Below are positions 51,651 to 63,071 of a stretch of DNA of 64,000 bases, piece after piece. The stretch spans positions 12,987,733 to 13,051,732 of the forward strand of contig NC_092473.1 in the NCBI RefSeq assembly GCF_047495875.1, read 5' to 3'. How positions within the stretch are numbered: position 1 is the stretch's first letter; the number at the start of each line of letters is the position of its first letter. The DNA comes from Pithys albifrons albifrons. Lineage: Eukaryota; Chordata; Aves; Passeriformes; Thamnophilidae. The position numbers were made by a program, and so were the translations under genes. The notes beneath the pieces are model-generated. The model ran no database searches. It had not been told where the DNA came from and saw only the letters and a program-made list of their open reading frames with translations.

Positions 51651-53082
51651 TCATGGCTTTCCAGAAGTTCAGGGTTCTTTGTATCCACATCAGAAAATCA
51701 AAGTGTTATGAATAAAATACAGGGCTTTGAACACGGCTGTGTTCTCACTGTAATTTTTCATGCCTCTCCTATGTATAAAAGCTGGTTTGCTGCACTGGGA
51801 ATGTGTGATTTCCTCTGTTGCTCTGGATGCTGTCTGAAAGAAAAATAGTTGTTCATCATTAAGGGTAACCACCCCATGCCAAAACAGGGGGATGTTTATT
51901 ATTGACTGATTAGTGTACAAACACTTTGATTTAGCACTGACTCTTTTTGAGGTCTATTGATGTGTGAATTTGTTTCTTCCAGTATAATAATTTTACATGT
52001 TGTTTCAACCTCGTACTCAATGATATGAGTAATGGCACAGCTGAACTCACTGTGGCTTCTCATCAAGTATTAAAAGTGAAGGTGGGAGTTTCTTCCTCCA
52101 AGCGTTGCACTCAGATTTCCAAGCTCTGCCTCTCACAGGCTGCAATATTGTCAGATCTTTATTCCACAGGGTCTCCCTGGATCTTTACATTTTCTTTTAT
52201 CTTATCTGGTTTTTGAGCTTCCCATCTCCTGTCCTGTCAAGCCCTTAAGTTTTTGCATGTTGTCTCTAGGTTAGTCCTTCATCTTTTATAGGCAAGAAAA
52301 GAGCATCTAATTCATGTGAAATGCAAAGTAACGAGGTGGGTGATGCTGCCTGTAAGGGAGTTTAGAGACATTTGTTAGTAGCAGCCCTAAGAATAGACTT
52401 GTGTTCTAAAATGCCCTTTACTGACTCCCTCAGTTAACTACAGGGTGTTCTTTCCTACCTGCTTTAGGCTGAATGGAAACTCCTCCCTCCCTTTCTACAC
52501 ACAGATCATCTCTGATTACCCATTAGGCTCTGACTCCCCAATATTCCTGTCTGTGGTGTTGTGATAATTAGAGGAGCCATAAATACAGAAAATTTACCTT
52601 TGCTGCCTTTCATTTTTACTTTTTTTTTCAATGAACTATTTGTTATTCCCTGCGTGTCACCCTTTAACAGGCTGCCTTTCAATTGTTGAGGAGGTTTGTA
52701 ATAAAACTGCACCCTGATGGTTGCCAGGACTGTCCCCAGCCCCCAGCAGGGCACTCTGCAGGCTCTGGGTCTCTGGTGTCATTTGTTGTTTTTTGTGTAA
52801 CTTCTTACTGCCATTTAAACTGTCCTAGTTTCATATGTTGTAGCTTTCTGTGTGTCACCATAAACACATTACATGATCTAAACAGAGAAAAGGCCTTGAG
52901 GCATCCAAGATCTTTATTTCCTGTAAATGTATTTGAAATGATGCAGGGTTTGATTCCTCAGCATCTTTATTGGCATGAACGGTGAATATCCATCGGTCTG
53001 TCAAGTCTGAAGTGTTGTATGGGTTTTGCCTGGTGGAAAACATCCTTCTGGTATTCATGTGCTCTTTCTGTGTCCTGACCAG
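51651..53082. other. intronic sequence immediately upstream of the exon
   Basis: No repeat or second exon recognised. A T-rich stretch at 52617-52630 and several pyrimidine-rich runs are present. The acceptor used by the exon is listed separately. Confidence 0.55.
53045..53082 (+). other. splice acceptor region of the Sidekick exon
   Basis: A pyrimidine-rich run ends in CTGACCAG directly before the exon. The CTGAC just upstream resembles a branch-point core but is too close to the AG to be sure of that role. A second AG two bases downstream (AGAG) could allow a NAG-type alternative acceptor starting at 53085, which would change the frame. The upstream AG fits the conserved Ig reading. Confidence 0.75.
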
Positions 53083-53216
53083 AGCCATCACACTGGAGAA
53101 CCAGCTGGTGATCCTCGGGACATCGGTGGCCGACGCAGGAGGTTATTATGTCCAGGCAGTCAATGAAAAGAATGGGGAGAACAAGACAAGTCCCTTTATT
53201 CATCTCAACATAGCAA
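53083..53216 (+). CDS. SDK1: internal exon of a Sidekick-family Ig/FN3 adhesion protein (probably SDK1), partial CDS
   Basis: Seen in sequence: a 134-nt open segment follows a pyrimidine-rich stretch ending in CCAG and is followed by a GTGAGT donor. The first base completes a codon begun in the previous exon, then come 44 codons and one base of the next, so the flanking introns are phase 2 and phase 1. The reading includes [22 protein letters not shown] and [12 protein letters not shown]. This is the E-F-G strand region of an immunoglobulin domain, with the D-A-G-x-Y signature and an NKT glycosylation sequon. The position where most Ig domains carry the F-strand cysteine is valine. Known of the family: Sidekicks are single-pass neuronal adhesion proteins with six Ig and thirteen fibronectin III domains. 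They act homophilically at synapses, including layer-specific retinal synapses. From memory of the family, this segment belongs to an early Ig domain, probably the second. SDK1 is preferred over SDK2 because of the very long introns, but that choice is inference. The open frame also runs upstream of the acceptor, but I exclude that part because it does not look like Ig sequence. Confidence 0.8.
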
Positions 53217-53222
53217 GTGAGT
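53217..53222 (+). other. splice donor of the Sidekick exon
   Basis: GTGAGT follows the exon's CAA end. It matches the U1 consensus at all six intronic bases except the common G-for-A variant at the third. It leaves one base (A) as the first position of the split codon, i.e. a phase 1 intron, as is usual at the end of Ig domains. Confidence 0.78.
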
Positions 53223-55988
53223 ACCCAAATGGTGGATAATATGCTGTCACACTGAGGTTGCAGACAGGATTCACAAAGGCTGCTCTAATCAAAAGAGTCT
53301 TGCTAACAAAGGGTTGGACCTCTAAAGGAGGTCAATTTTCCTGCTTGGTGTGGAGCACACTGAACTCCTTGTGCAGTAAGAGGGACCTAAGAGAGAATAT
53401 GCCCTCGACAAATCACCCTCAGAGCCTTTTGTCTGGAGGTTTATTTTGTGCCAGGCAGGTACACGATGATATTCCTCACTGTTTATTGTGAAGTTGTGAT
53501 TATAATTTCTTTTTAATGCAGGGGTTTATAAATTGTTGTTTTCCATTGTGCATAAGTAAACAAGTCACTCTTCTGAGTGCAAATTTATTTATGAATCTAT
53601 TCCCAGACTATGGCATTGTTTTTATCTGGAGTTATCACAGAGTCCAGGGAACATGCATTACGTTGTTATTACTTATTATTTTACATTACACAAATTGTAT
53701 TAACACCACCATTACAGAGGTATTTCTTGAGTGGCTTTTGCAGCAAAGTGGAGGAGAAGGCAGCAGAGCACCGGGGTCAGAGAAATGACTGCACACTAAA
53801 CACACTGCTGGGCACATTCAACCAAAGTGTACATGTGTGAGCTATTGTAAAACATTTAGCAAATGTGTTTGGATGAAAAATTAATCTTCTGAGCACGTAG
53901 AATGGTTTGACTCCTTTTCTGAGCCATTTGACCAAGGTATTTTTAATGTAGCAGGGAGATGGAGAGCTTGTTCCTCTGCTGTGGGGACAGGCAGGTTTCC
54001 CATTTTGGCTGCAGAGGCAGCAGGACATGATGGGGTTACATCACTGATGGCAGTGGCAGCTTCACTGACAGGCTGCTCTCGTGGTTTGGGCTTTGAGAAG
54101 AGGCAGGACTCGGCTCTGGAGCACTTGGCATGATGAGATGCCAGACATCTCTTGATCTTGGATACCATTAGATTTGGGACAATCCCTGTTGGCTTCTTTC
54201 CTTACAATAGCAGTCTGGGTTTCTGGGCAGGAAATCTGGCAAGTTGGTTTTGGAACTATTCTTATGTTTCTCAGAAGGTCATTAAAAACATTATGGTCCT
54301 GTGAAACATTTAATTTCTAAGAAAATGTGATTTTTCTGCTGAAATTCCTAATGGGATTTCAAGGCAACCTGTCCTTCCCCAGGCAGTGGAAGCCCTTCTA
54401 GTGGGGCTGGATAACTGGGGGCAGCAGCTGGGTGGTTTGACAGGCAGGAGAGACAAACCTCTCTTTTCTTTTGGATAACTATCTAAACTAAATGAACTGC
54501 TCTGGGGTTTTATGTGTATCTTTCTGAAGTGGAAATAATATTCCAAACCCACTTGTGAATTCTGGCTGTACTGTGGCATGTAGATTGTAAACATTATTAT
54601 TTTTGACAGTATGAAGAGGTTTGCTAACACTTTAGTAATTTCATTTTTAAAGCAAATTTGTATTGTTTGTATTATGTGACCAATAACATACTTCCTGCTA
54701 TAATTTCATATCTTAATTAATGCTAGAAATAGTCTGTGATCATGCATGCATAACAAGTGCTATGCAAAGCATAATACAGGCATATGGAAAAGAAAACACT
54801 CCAAACTGCTTACAGACTTGATACCATGAATGCAAAGTCTGTCTGGAATGTGGAAAATGGGAAAGATAAAATGGATTTTAAAAAGCAAAGGACGAGATAG
54901 GATGGAAAGCCAAAAATGGACTTGCTTTTAACATTAATATTACCCAATGAGGTTTTTAAATTGACACCTTGATATCCAAGATTATTAACACTCTGTGTGT
55001 TGAAGGAAGGCATTGGCTGTAAGGCATTACAGTCTAAAGAAAATGAGATTAACGTGGTCATTCTGAACTTTGACCTGGGGAAGGAACGTGTGTGATACAT
55101 TACATAGATGGGAATAAACCTTTTTGGTCTACTAACAGAAAATAATCAGGCAAAAATATAGTCCTGAAGCAAAATGCAGAGCATGGCTGCAGGAAAATGA
55201 TACATTTTGGAAGAGTAATGAAGAATTCCAGCAAGAGGTTGGAAACAGATTGTTAAAGGGACATCCAGGTGAGGAGCATCCCACATTGAATTGTCCCTGT
55301 CTGGATCTCATCAGATGTTAGGAGTGATGGCACTTGTAATTTTCCATTGGGACACGTATAAAATTGAAAGCCAGTTTAACCAAAAGGAAATGAAGCACAA
55401 GTAAAATGGAATATCCAATCTCTGTCCAAGTAGATTATATATCAATTATTGAGTTCAGCCTTGCTCATGACTCAGCCTGCACACTGTTACTGAGGGCAGA
55501 AGGAAGAACCCGTGGATAATTCCCAGGGCAGCCATTCCCAGAGAGCAGCGTTAGGGATGCACAGCTCGTTATTCCTTGAAGGAGACTGGAGTCAGATTTG
55601 CTCCAGCCTGGAAGAAAAGCACATTTGCAGAATCATTCTACCAGCTCAGAGAGCTGTAAGCTATGCTGTTCTGCTCCAAAATACAAGATTGGCAGCAGGA
55701 GAGAGGTCTGGCTCTGAGCTAAGCAGGAGATGAGTTACAGGGCCTTATTTTGCAGGTTAAAGTCAATGTGGAGTTGTGGCTGAAGGTAAATGGAGCTTGA
55801 GCAACATCTGGAAAATGCACTGAACTATCCTTCAATTAATACCTATATTTGATACATGGGGAATAAAGAGATTAAATGATGTTGAACATGTTTCAAAAAC
55901 AATCTAAAAGCATCAGATGCAATGAATTCTCTAGTAGGGCTCCAAGTATTAATGGTAAAGACATTTTGTTTCTTGTCATCAGTCTAAG
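53217..55988. other. unique intronic sequence just downstream of the exon
   Basis: No coding or repeat feature recognised. Short minus-strand frames around 53.8-55.1 kb have no domain motifs. No intronic splicing enhancer can be assigned by reading. Confidence 0.55.
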
Positions 55989-56113
55989 CTGAGATGAGCT
56001 CAGCTGGTCAGTGCTGCTGGCAAGGTTTGGGTTTGATCCCTGTATGGGCTGTTCACTTAAGGGCTGACTTGATGGTCCTTGTGGGCCTCTCCCAACTCAG
56101 AGGATTCTGTGAA
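55989..56113 (+). mobile_element. tRNA-derived SINE with CR1-like tail (TguSINE1-like), sense
   Basis: It begins TGAGATGAGCTCAGCTGGTC (A box), with B box GGTTTGATCCC, then the tail GACTTGATGGTCCTTGTGGG, TCCCAACTCAGAGGATTCTG. The stretch between the boxes (AGTGCTGCTGGCAAGGTTTG) differs from the tRNA-Ile-like sequence in the two other copies, so this is either a different SINE subfamily or a more diverged copy. It is the only sense-oriented SINE in the window. Confidence 0.85.
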
Positions 56114-56789
56114 ACTTAAACTCAGAGTCCCAGCAGCAGGAGGTCTTACACCCACCCATCACTCACCCCGATCACAAACGTTGTGCTGCAAAGTTGGGAA
56201 ACAGCTTCAGAGGAAGCCTTCAGGCTTTTCAGTGTTGCTTCTGTGCTTGGGTTTGGTTTTCTCATGTTCTGAGGTTGCTCAGACATGGCAAATGAATGGA
56301 ACAGAGTGCCTGGTTTAGTGCAAACCATCAGCTCTTTAGGCCATGTTGGTGTTTCCAGCATTGCTGGTGGGTCAGTCCACACACCCATTGTGCAAAGGCA
56401 CTGGAGATTTTAACACTCAGTAGATGAGGCCACTCTGGGAGAAGCTGCAAATACTGAGCAGTATTTTTTCTTAACAGCCAAGTCTCCAGGTTGGTTAAAC
56501 TGCCCAAAAAAACATATGTTGTAGTTTGAAAGTCCAGGTCATGGCCTGAGGTCCATCCAACTATGCCCGAAGAGCACAGTTGTTTCTTTCCAGTGGATGT
56601 TTCCACTGATTTCAAGAGTATTAAATCATGTCTGAGGCAACAGGCTTTGGTGAAATAAAAATTATGCCCAACAGGCAGCATGTTGGGAATAATGTCACAT
56701 CAGAAATTAGTGTGAGATGTCATAAATTAGTCCTAAATTTAAAGTGTCTTAAAATGAGTTGAACTGTATATTATGCTAATAAATATCTT

Positions 56790-56821
56790 GCCCTTTTTTT
56801 CCTTTTTTTTTCTTTTTTAAG
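56790..56821. repeat. polypyrimidine tract followed by AG
   Basis: About 30 bases, nearly all T and C, end in TTTTTTAAG. It mimics a strong splice acceptor on the + strand. The phase 1 reading required after the upstream donor meets a stop within eight codons, so it does not open a coding exon. Confidence 0.8.
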
Positions 56822-59800
56822 CATATGTTAAAGCTTTCATGTAAATAACACAAAATTTTGGCTGGGAAAATCGGGAAGTCTGAAAGTCAAGAGTTTGGCA
56901 ACAGAAATAAAAACCAAAATGAGTGTTGTTACTTACTCAGATACATCACTTACTCCTTGTTGAAAATTCCCTATTTCTGGTTTGGAGGATTTCAGTATCA
57001 ACTCCATTGCTGGAACTTCCTAACTTGACCAGAGTGGTGTGAGAATTCATCTGTCATGGGGCTGGCAGAGGCTTCTGGGATGTCAATACTGCTTTTCAAT
57101 AACAATTGGGAAATCTTAAATGGTTTTTTTCCTGTTTCCATTGATCAAACAATAGATTTGAAGATGGTTTTTTGAGCAGATCCGGAATTCTTTAGGCTCT
57201 GTCCGTCATGAGCCTGTTCTCCCCCAGACAGACAGACACTGCAGCACAGATGGTCAGGTCTCTTCCTAAAGATTCTGCCCTGTCAGGGAATAAGGTGGCA
57301 TTCTTTTGGTCTTACCAGTGTTGGCAGGGCATCTAAAGATGGAAGTGTTCATTCAAAGTAAGGCAGTCATAAAACTCTTATCTCCCTGAAGGCCACACTT
57401 GGTGTAGCAGCCAAATGTCTCTGAAACTGCACGAAAAAAACTCAAAACCCCAAATCCTCCAAAGCAATTATAAAAAACCCCACCAACTTAAACAACCCAG
57501 AAATACACAAAAAAAAAATCAGGGAAAAAATACCTGGCATGTTTCTGTAGGCTGAAGATTTTGGGGAAAGAAATGGGGAGCAAGGGCTTTAAGAACTTCA
57601 TAATGAAACCACAAGGATTTCTGGTGCCTGAGTCAGGAGTTAAAGTGGGTTTATTAGGAGAGGGAAATAATGAAAGATTCATAGGGAGCTTTTTCTTACT
57701 GCAAGGAGCTGGCTGAGGTATTTACTGCAGCGTGCTCAGTGCGTGTCCTTGTCCCTTCCGATGTGACCCCACGGCCACACTCTGGTGCCTCTCAAGGAGA
57801 AGTTTGCAAAGCCCTGCTGAGATGGTTCTATTATTAACTTCAAGGCAATGCTGTTCCAGTCCTGGAAACTTTTCACAGTGTGTGTGTGGCTCTTTCTGAG
57901 GCATTTTGGAGTGAGTGGGGCTGGGGAAATGATTTCAGTGGCAGGTGGGGGTGTGGAAGGTGTTGTGACAGCCAAGATGCTGCTGCTTCAATTGGGTTTG
58001 TGGCGTTAATCGTGTGGAACTGCAGTCCAGGGCCCTGCTCTGGCCCTGCTGGTTAAGCTGTGAAATATTGAGATTCATGTCACCTCGACAGATTTATTAG
58101 GAAATGAGATGCTCTCCAGACCTGTTGGTAACACTGGGAGATACAGAGTGTTCTGCAGCCTGATGTCATTTTTTGATGCAGCCTTTGCGAAAACAGCAAA
58201 CAAGATTGATGAAAATTTTCCAAACCTTGCCAGCCAGCATTTCTGAAGAGTCAAAGATAATAAAGCCAATTATCGTTTAACGAAGATAAATTTTTCCCTT
58301 GGGCGCTGGCAAGGCTTGAAAAAAATAGTAAAAAAATAATAAAGTTGGGGACTGAAAATTAAACTCCTGGCTTGGCTGTATTGCAATTCATTTAAAGCAT
58401 GAGGGTGTCATGTTGCTCTGCCCACCTTCCACTTGCAACCAGAAGAATTTTGTTTCGTCATGGCAGGCATTGACATGAGGCTAAATAGACCCCATTTGTC
58501 TCTGGTTCTTCAATTTAATGCATCAAAACATTAAGTTTACAGAAGTGAGAAGTCCCATTCCAGGCTCACAGGGACTGAATTTGCCCCAAAGTTCTTGTTT
58601 GGCTGTTTTTCTGTTATGAAGAAAGGTTCTCATGATCACACAAGGTGTTTAGGTCTCTCTTAGTGTCTGTAAGGATGAAATATTCTTTATGTTGTTAGCA
58701 AAGCAAGAGCTGGAGGGAAAATGCCACGTTATCTGTCGGTGTATTTGGTAGGATGTTGCTCTTCTGTCAGGTTTGGTAAGAAGAGAAGCTCTCAGAGGAT
58801 TCTGGGCAGGCATTTTCCTCTCTGGAAGAGAGCATTTCACTAACATATTTTTTCATATTAACCATCAGGGTTTGTTCAAGTCAGCAGATGTTGAAGATCC
58901 TTCATGGATCTGTTTGAAGCATTCTGCTGCATGAATTTTTCATAGCTAGTTCCAGCTTTCAGGTGTAGGCAGGAAAAAGGAAAAAAGGAATGGGCTGGCA
59001 CCCCCAGGGAACAGATATTTCTGTTCTGACGTCAAATCCACACAAGCTCTATAGACTTGTCAGACTGGGTTTAGTTCATGCCAAGAGAGTTTCCTTCTCT
59101 CAGCCTCTCCGGGTCAACACTGTTGAGGTGAAATCAGTGCTTCAATGAGGCCTTTTTAAAATTATTTTCTGGGGGTTTGGGGGTGAGGGACAGAAAGGAA
59201 TGAGTTGAGATGAAATTGGGGTTTTTTTGTGCCATGGTTGTACCTGATTGGCTGAGGTTGTGCCCAAACTCTGAGGAGGTCCCGCCTGGCACAGCTCAGC
59301 CCTCGGGGCGCTCCTTTTAAGTCACTCTTTGAAATGATCCCATTTGTTTCCCCGTTTCCTCAAAGGTTTTGCTTTCTCTTTGCCAGGCAGGATTTCCAGG
59401 AAGGATATCACAGTGTGGGTACATGACTAAACGTGTGCCTTCTGCTTTGACTGACACTTCACGTTCCTCTGTTACCCAGAATGTTAATTGGAAGGAGACT
59501 GTCGAAATGTTGAGAGTTTGAAGCTGAACATTAAGGACACGTTCTGTGTAAATACCACCTTTAATACCCTGCTAAACCAGTGTCTAAATACTCCTTTAGT
59601 TGTAAATCCAGTCTGCTCCAATTCTAAAGGACATACATGTTTAAATGGGGATGGTTTTTCCTTATTATTTTGAGAATAGAGTGGAACTTAAACATGCTTT
59701 TTGAGATGTATTTTAGTAACAATAATAGCTGTAAGAAAAAGGACTAAATTGAGTTAGTGTTAAAGATTTGGGGTTGATATAATGGAACAAATGCTCATTT

Positions 59801-60757
59801 AAGCTTTATCCAGAGCTGGGAATTTGAGAAGAGGTTGATATTCTGAATGGTTTGCTCTATTATCTATTGCAGGAGTGACACTGTACTGCAGTGTTGACTG
59901 ATTTTATATGCATTACAAAGAAATAACAGATGATGTTCAGGAGTTATCAGCATTCTTGGACTCCATATTTCACTGCTGGGTTTTTAAAAGCATCAACCAG
60001 ATCTCTTCCATAATTCTCTACTTTTCTTCTCCTTAAAGCAAAACTTTCCTCACTTTTAACTGGAGTGACAAAGGGGGAAACCTGTGGTTAAAGTGATAGA
60101 TTGTTAAACTGCAGAAATTATAAAGATGAGCCAAGAGACCTTCATGGCAGCCTGAGCTTTTCTTTGGGTTTCTCCAAATATTATATCAATGCTCTTCCTG
60201 ATAAATAGCAGAAATATGGATTGATCTCCAATTTCCTCTTTCTCTGCATGATTTTTGATAATACTTATTGCCACACATGGTGGATCTGTCCTGGGCAACC
60301 AGTGTCTCCTCTGCTGGTAGTCTTTGTAATGAAAAAAGATGCTAAAGTGAACTGTCTGTAAGGTTATTTCAGCCTTACTATTAAAGAGAACTTAAAGAGG
60401 GAAAAGCAGCATAAAATATATTTAAGTATCTGGCACTTAATTTTCATCATATTGTATCAACAAATGTAATGAAGCTTTAAATACACAGTTTATGTGAAGA
60501 ATAGTTGTTTCCTCTGCTCCCAAATGCAACAATACAACCCTGTTGTGCTGGGGACTCCTCAGTGGCTGGTGAGGCTGTGGAATTGCACCCAAATTGAGTG
60601 TGTGCTCCTTCAGCATATGCACATCCATTATGCATTTTGCTCCGAAAAAGTGGCAAATGCTGAAGTTTCTATAATCAAATGTGTTATTTTAACATGGCTT
60701 CTTCTTACACTTGGGTGTTGATAAGGTTTGGGGGGGTTGTCTGTGAGATCTGGAATG

Positions 60758-60771
60758 CACACACACACACA
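60758..60771. repeat. short (CA)n dinucleotide run
   Basis: Seven CA units, too short to be strongly polymorphic. Confidence 0.85.
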
Positions 60772-63049
60772 TGCTCCAAATCCTGGGTTGTCTCCTAAAC
60801 CCTTTATTTATATCTGACACATGCAATTAATCTCCCCCTATCTCTAATCACTTTTGCTATTACATTCATCGCAGTGATTTGTATCCTATCTCTGTCACTG
60901 CTCTGTAATTGATATGTGGAGATAAGGGATTCTTAGAGGACACAAACAAGGAAAAGGGAAAATTGAATTTACCTTGCAATCATTTTATAAAATGTGACAC
61001 CCATCAATTATACATGCCAGCCAGGAAAATGCCATCTTGAACAAACTGCAATGATTTGTTGGAGGACCAGCAGAAGAGAAATGCCAGGAAACTTTTCTGG
61101 CCAGAGAAGTATTGCTCGTTCAACAGACTCACTTTTCAATCTCGCTGCTCCACCTCCAATGTTTTTAAATAATATTGCAGAATTTACAAAGAAAGTCCGG
61201 GGTTAGATCAGTGTTTTTCTTCAGTCAATCTTGTACTAATACTCCAGGGTGGGATGAGATGAAAGGGAGCTGTTCGAATAAACATTGTTTTGATCAGACA
61301 TAAAAAGATGGTGTTGGTTACTCAAGACTGAATCATCTTTCATGGGCAAAAATGGTAAAGTTGATAGTGTAGTCCAATTCCAATTTAAGCACATTCTACC
61401 TTGAACATGTTTCTGTTTAGTTTCTCTTTTCTATTTCAGTCCAGTGAGATGTGAATTTTCTCACTCTTGTGTAAGTACTTTGTGCTCATGATTAATTCTA
61501 ATTGTTGGCATGAGAGTAGAAGCTCCTGTCCATACCTGAAAGTTGAAGTAGTGCTGGGGGATCTTTGAAAATCTTTTTATGTGTACTGATAATGTTACAA
61601 AAACTAATGTTGAGTGTGCAGATGAATATATGATAATATAAGTCATAAAACTTCCAAGATTTAAGTCAAGCAGTATTCAGTGCTGGCAGCTTCCAGGGAT
61701 TGTCAGTCTGGCAAACAGGTTTTCCCTGCAACTATTTATTTCTTGGTTATCATGTACAGCCCAGATCCAACTGTACTTTCTAAAAACTTCCAGAGCACAC
61801 AGAAGAACAGTAATTTGTAGGCATTTGTAAAGGGCTTCATGTTCTAGTTTATGTCAGGGTCATAATCCTGAAGCTTTGGGAGGAGCAGCTTCTGGAGACC
61901 AGTGTATTAATTTACCCCTTTTGAACATGAATTTGTGGTTTCCTACGAGTCCCCTTCTGCTTTGCCAGGCTCCTGGAGTATTCCAAGCAGCTGACTCACA
62001 GTATTTTGCTTTGTTTCCCATCTTTACACAGTGGGGTACATTTGAAGTATAATTTTCATTTATTTGAAGTTGCTAAATTCTTCTGAAGGTGCTCTTTACT
62101 AAACACCCAGTAAGAATCTGTAACTTGCTGAAGTGAGCTTGGGCTTAAACATCCTATTTGAAGGAAGAAAACCACATTTAGAGAAAATCATCCAGGAGTT
62201 GCACTTTGATGCTTGTGAGTCCTCTCCATGGTACATGTGCTGGTCTGGAATGCCATGGGTTGTCCTGGCTGGTCTGTGGGCCAGAGGGTAAAAAGATACA
62301 AAGATAATGAGAAGCATCTTATTTCTGATGAGTTGGATAAATTTGCCCCATGTTGAGTGGGTTTTTTTGATTCATAGGAGAAGGACTTGCTCTTCAGTTT
62401 GGAAAAGAAGTAATTTAGGAACTCTTTCATATTATTCTTTAAACTGTTGTGTTAGGCAAGTTTGAAATGTCTTTAAACAATATAGATAAGGAATAATAAA
62501 TATACTCAAACCAGATGTTCAGTAGAATGTGTTTTGCAGTTAGTTACTGCAAAAGCCCAAATATATCCTAAAGATTCTTACACATGCTGAAGGTCTGCAT
62601 GGCAGCACTGCCCTCCCAGCATCCTCACTAAAGCTCATTTTCATCCTGAGCTCTCACAAACATATGGTTGCTTGAGGGTTGTCATTTTTAAAGCTCTTCA
62701 TATAAAAGATGTTTTTAATTTCTTCTCAATATACATCATAAACCAGTAAAAGTGACTGAGAATGGAAACTCCTGATGTCTCTCATCCTTCTGCCAAATAG
62801 ATGGGATTTGTCCAAGTAGTTGTGGAAGTGGAGACAACAGCCTGTGTATGGACAGAAATGGGCAAACAGTGATTCCAACTGCAGCCCAAGCACTGGAGAT
62901 CAGGACAGGCAAGATTCAAGGTCATCTGTGCAGCTATAAATATTCTTCTTTTAGATTTTAGGAAGCACTTGCTATGAATTTTCAAGTAACACAGAATAAT
63001 TGGGTTTTCTTACCCGAGCTGTAATGGAAGAGCAGCTCAGAGCTGCTGT

Positions 63050-63071
63050 GGGCTGGGCTGGGCTGGGCTGG
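63050..63071. repeat. short (GGGCT)n pentanucleotide run
   Basis: Four tandem GGGCT units inside a GC-richer patch, a small tandem duplication of no evident function. Confidence 0.85.

Larger units (their letters stand above)
1..53082 (+). other. SDK1: upstream intron of the Sidekick gene (3' 53 kb, start outside the window)
   Basis: No second exon with Ig or fibronectin III motifs was found on either strand across this span. The open frames are short, have no recognisable domains, and the longest ones overlap GC-rich CR1 fragments. I therefore read the whole span as a single intron of at least 53 kb in the gene whose exon starts at 53083. Small non-coding exons or nested lncRNA genes cannot be excluded by reading alone. 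Confidence 0.65.

Noticed and set aside
52982..53082. extension of the exon's open frame upstream to an ATG at 52982
   Set aside because: The frame is open by chance through the polypyrimidine/acceptor region, the residues do not look like Ig sequence, and the acceptor CCAG at 53079-53082 explains the real boundary.
53217..53239. extension of the exon's frame past the GTGAGT donor
   Set aside because: The reading stops at TAA shortly after and the donor is a near-consensus match; this is intron read-through.
56790..56900. possible next exon after a strong polypyrimidine tract and AG
   Set aside because: The required phase 1 frame meets a stop within eight codons and no Ig motif follows.
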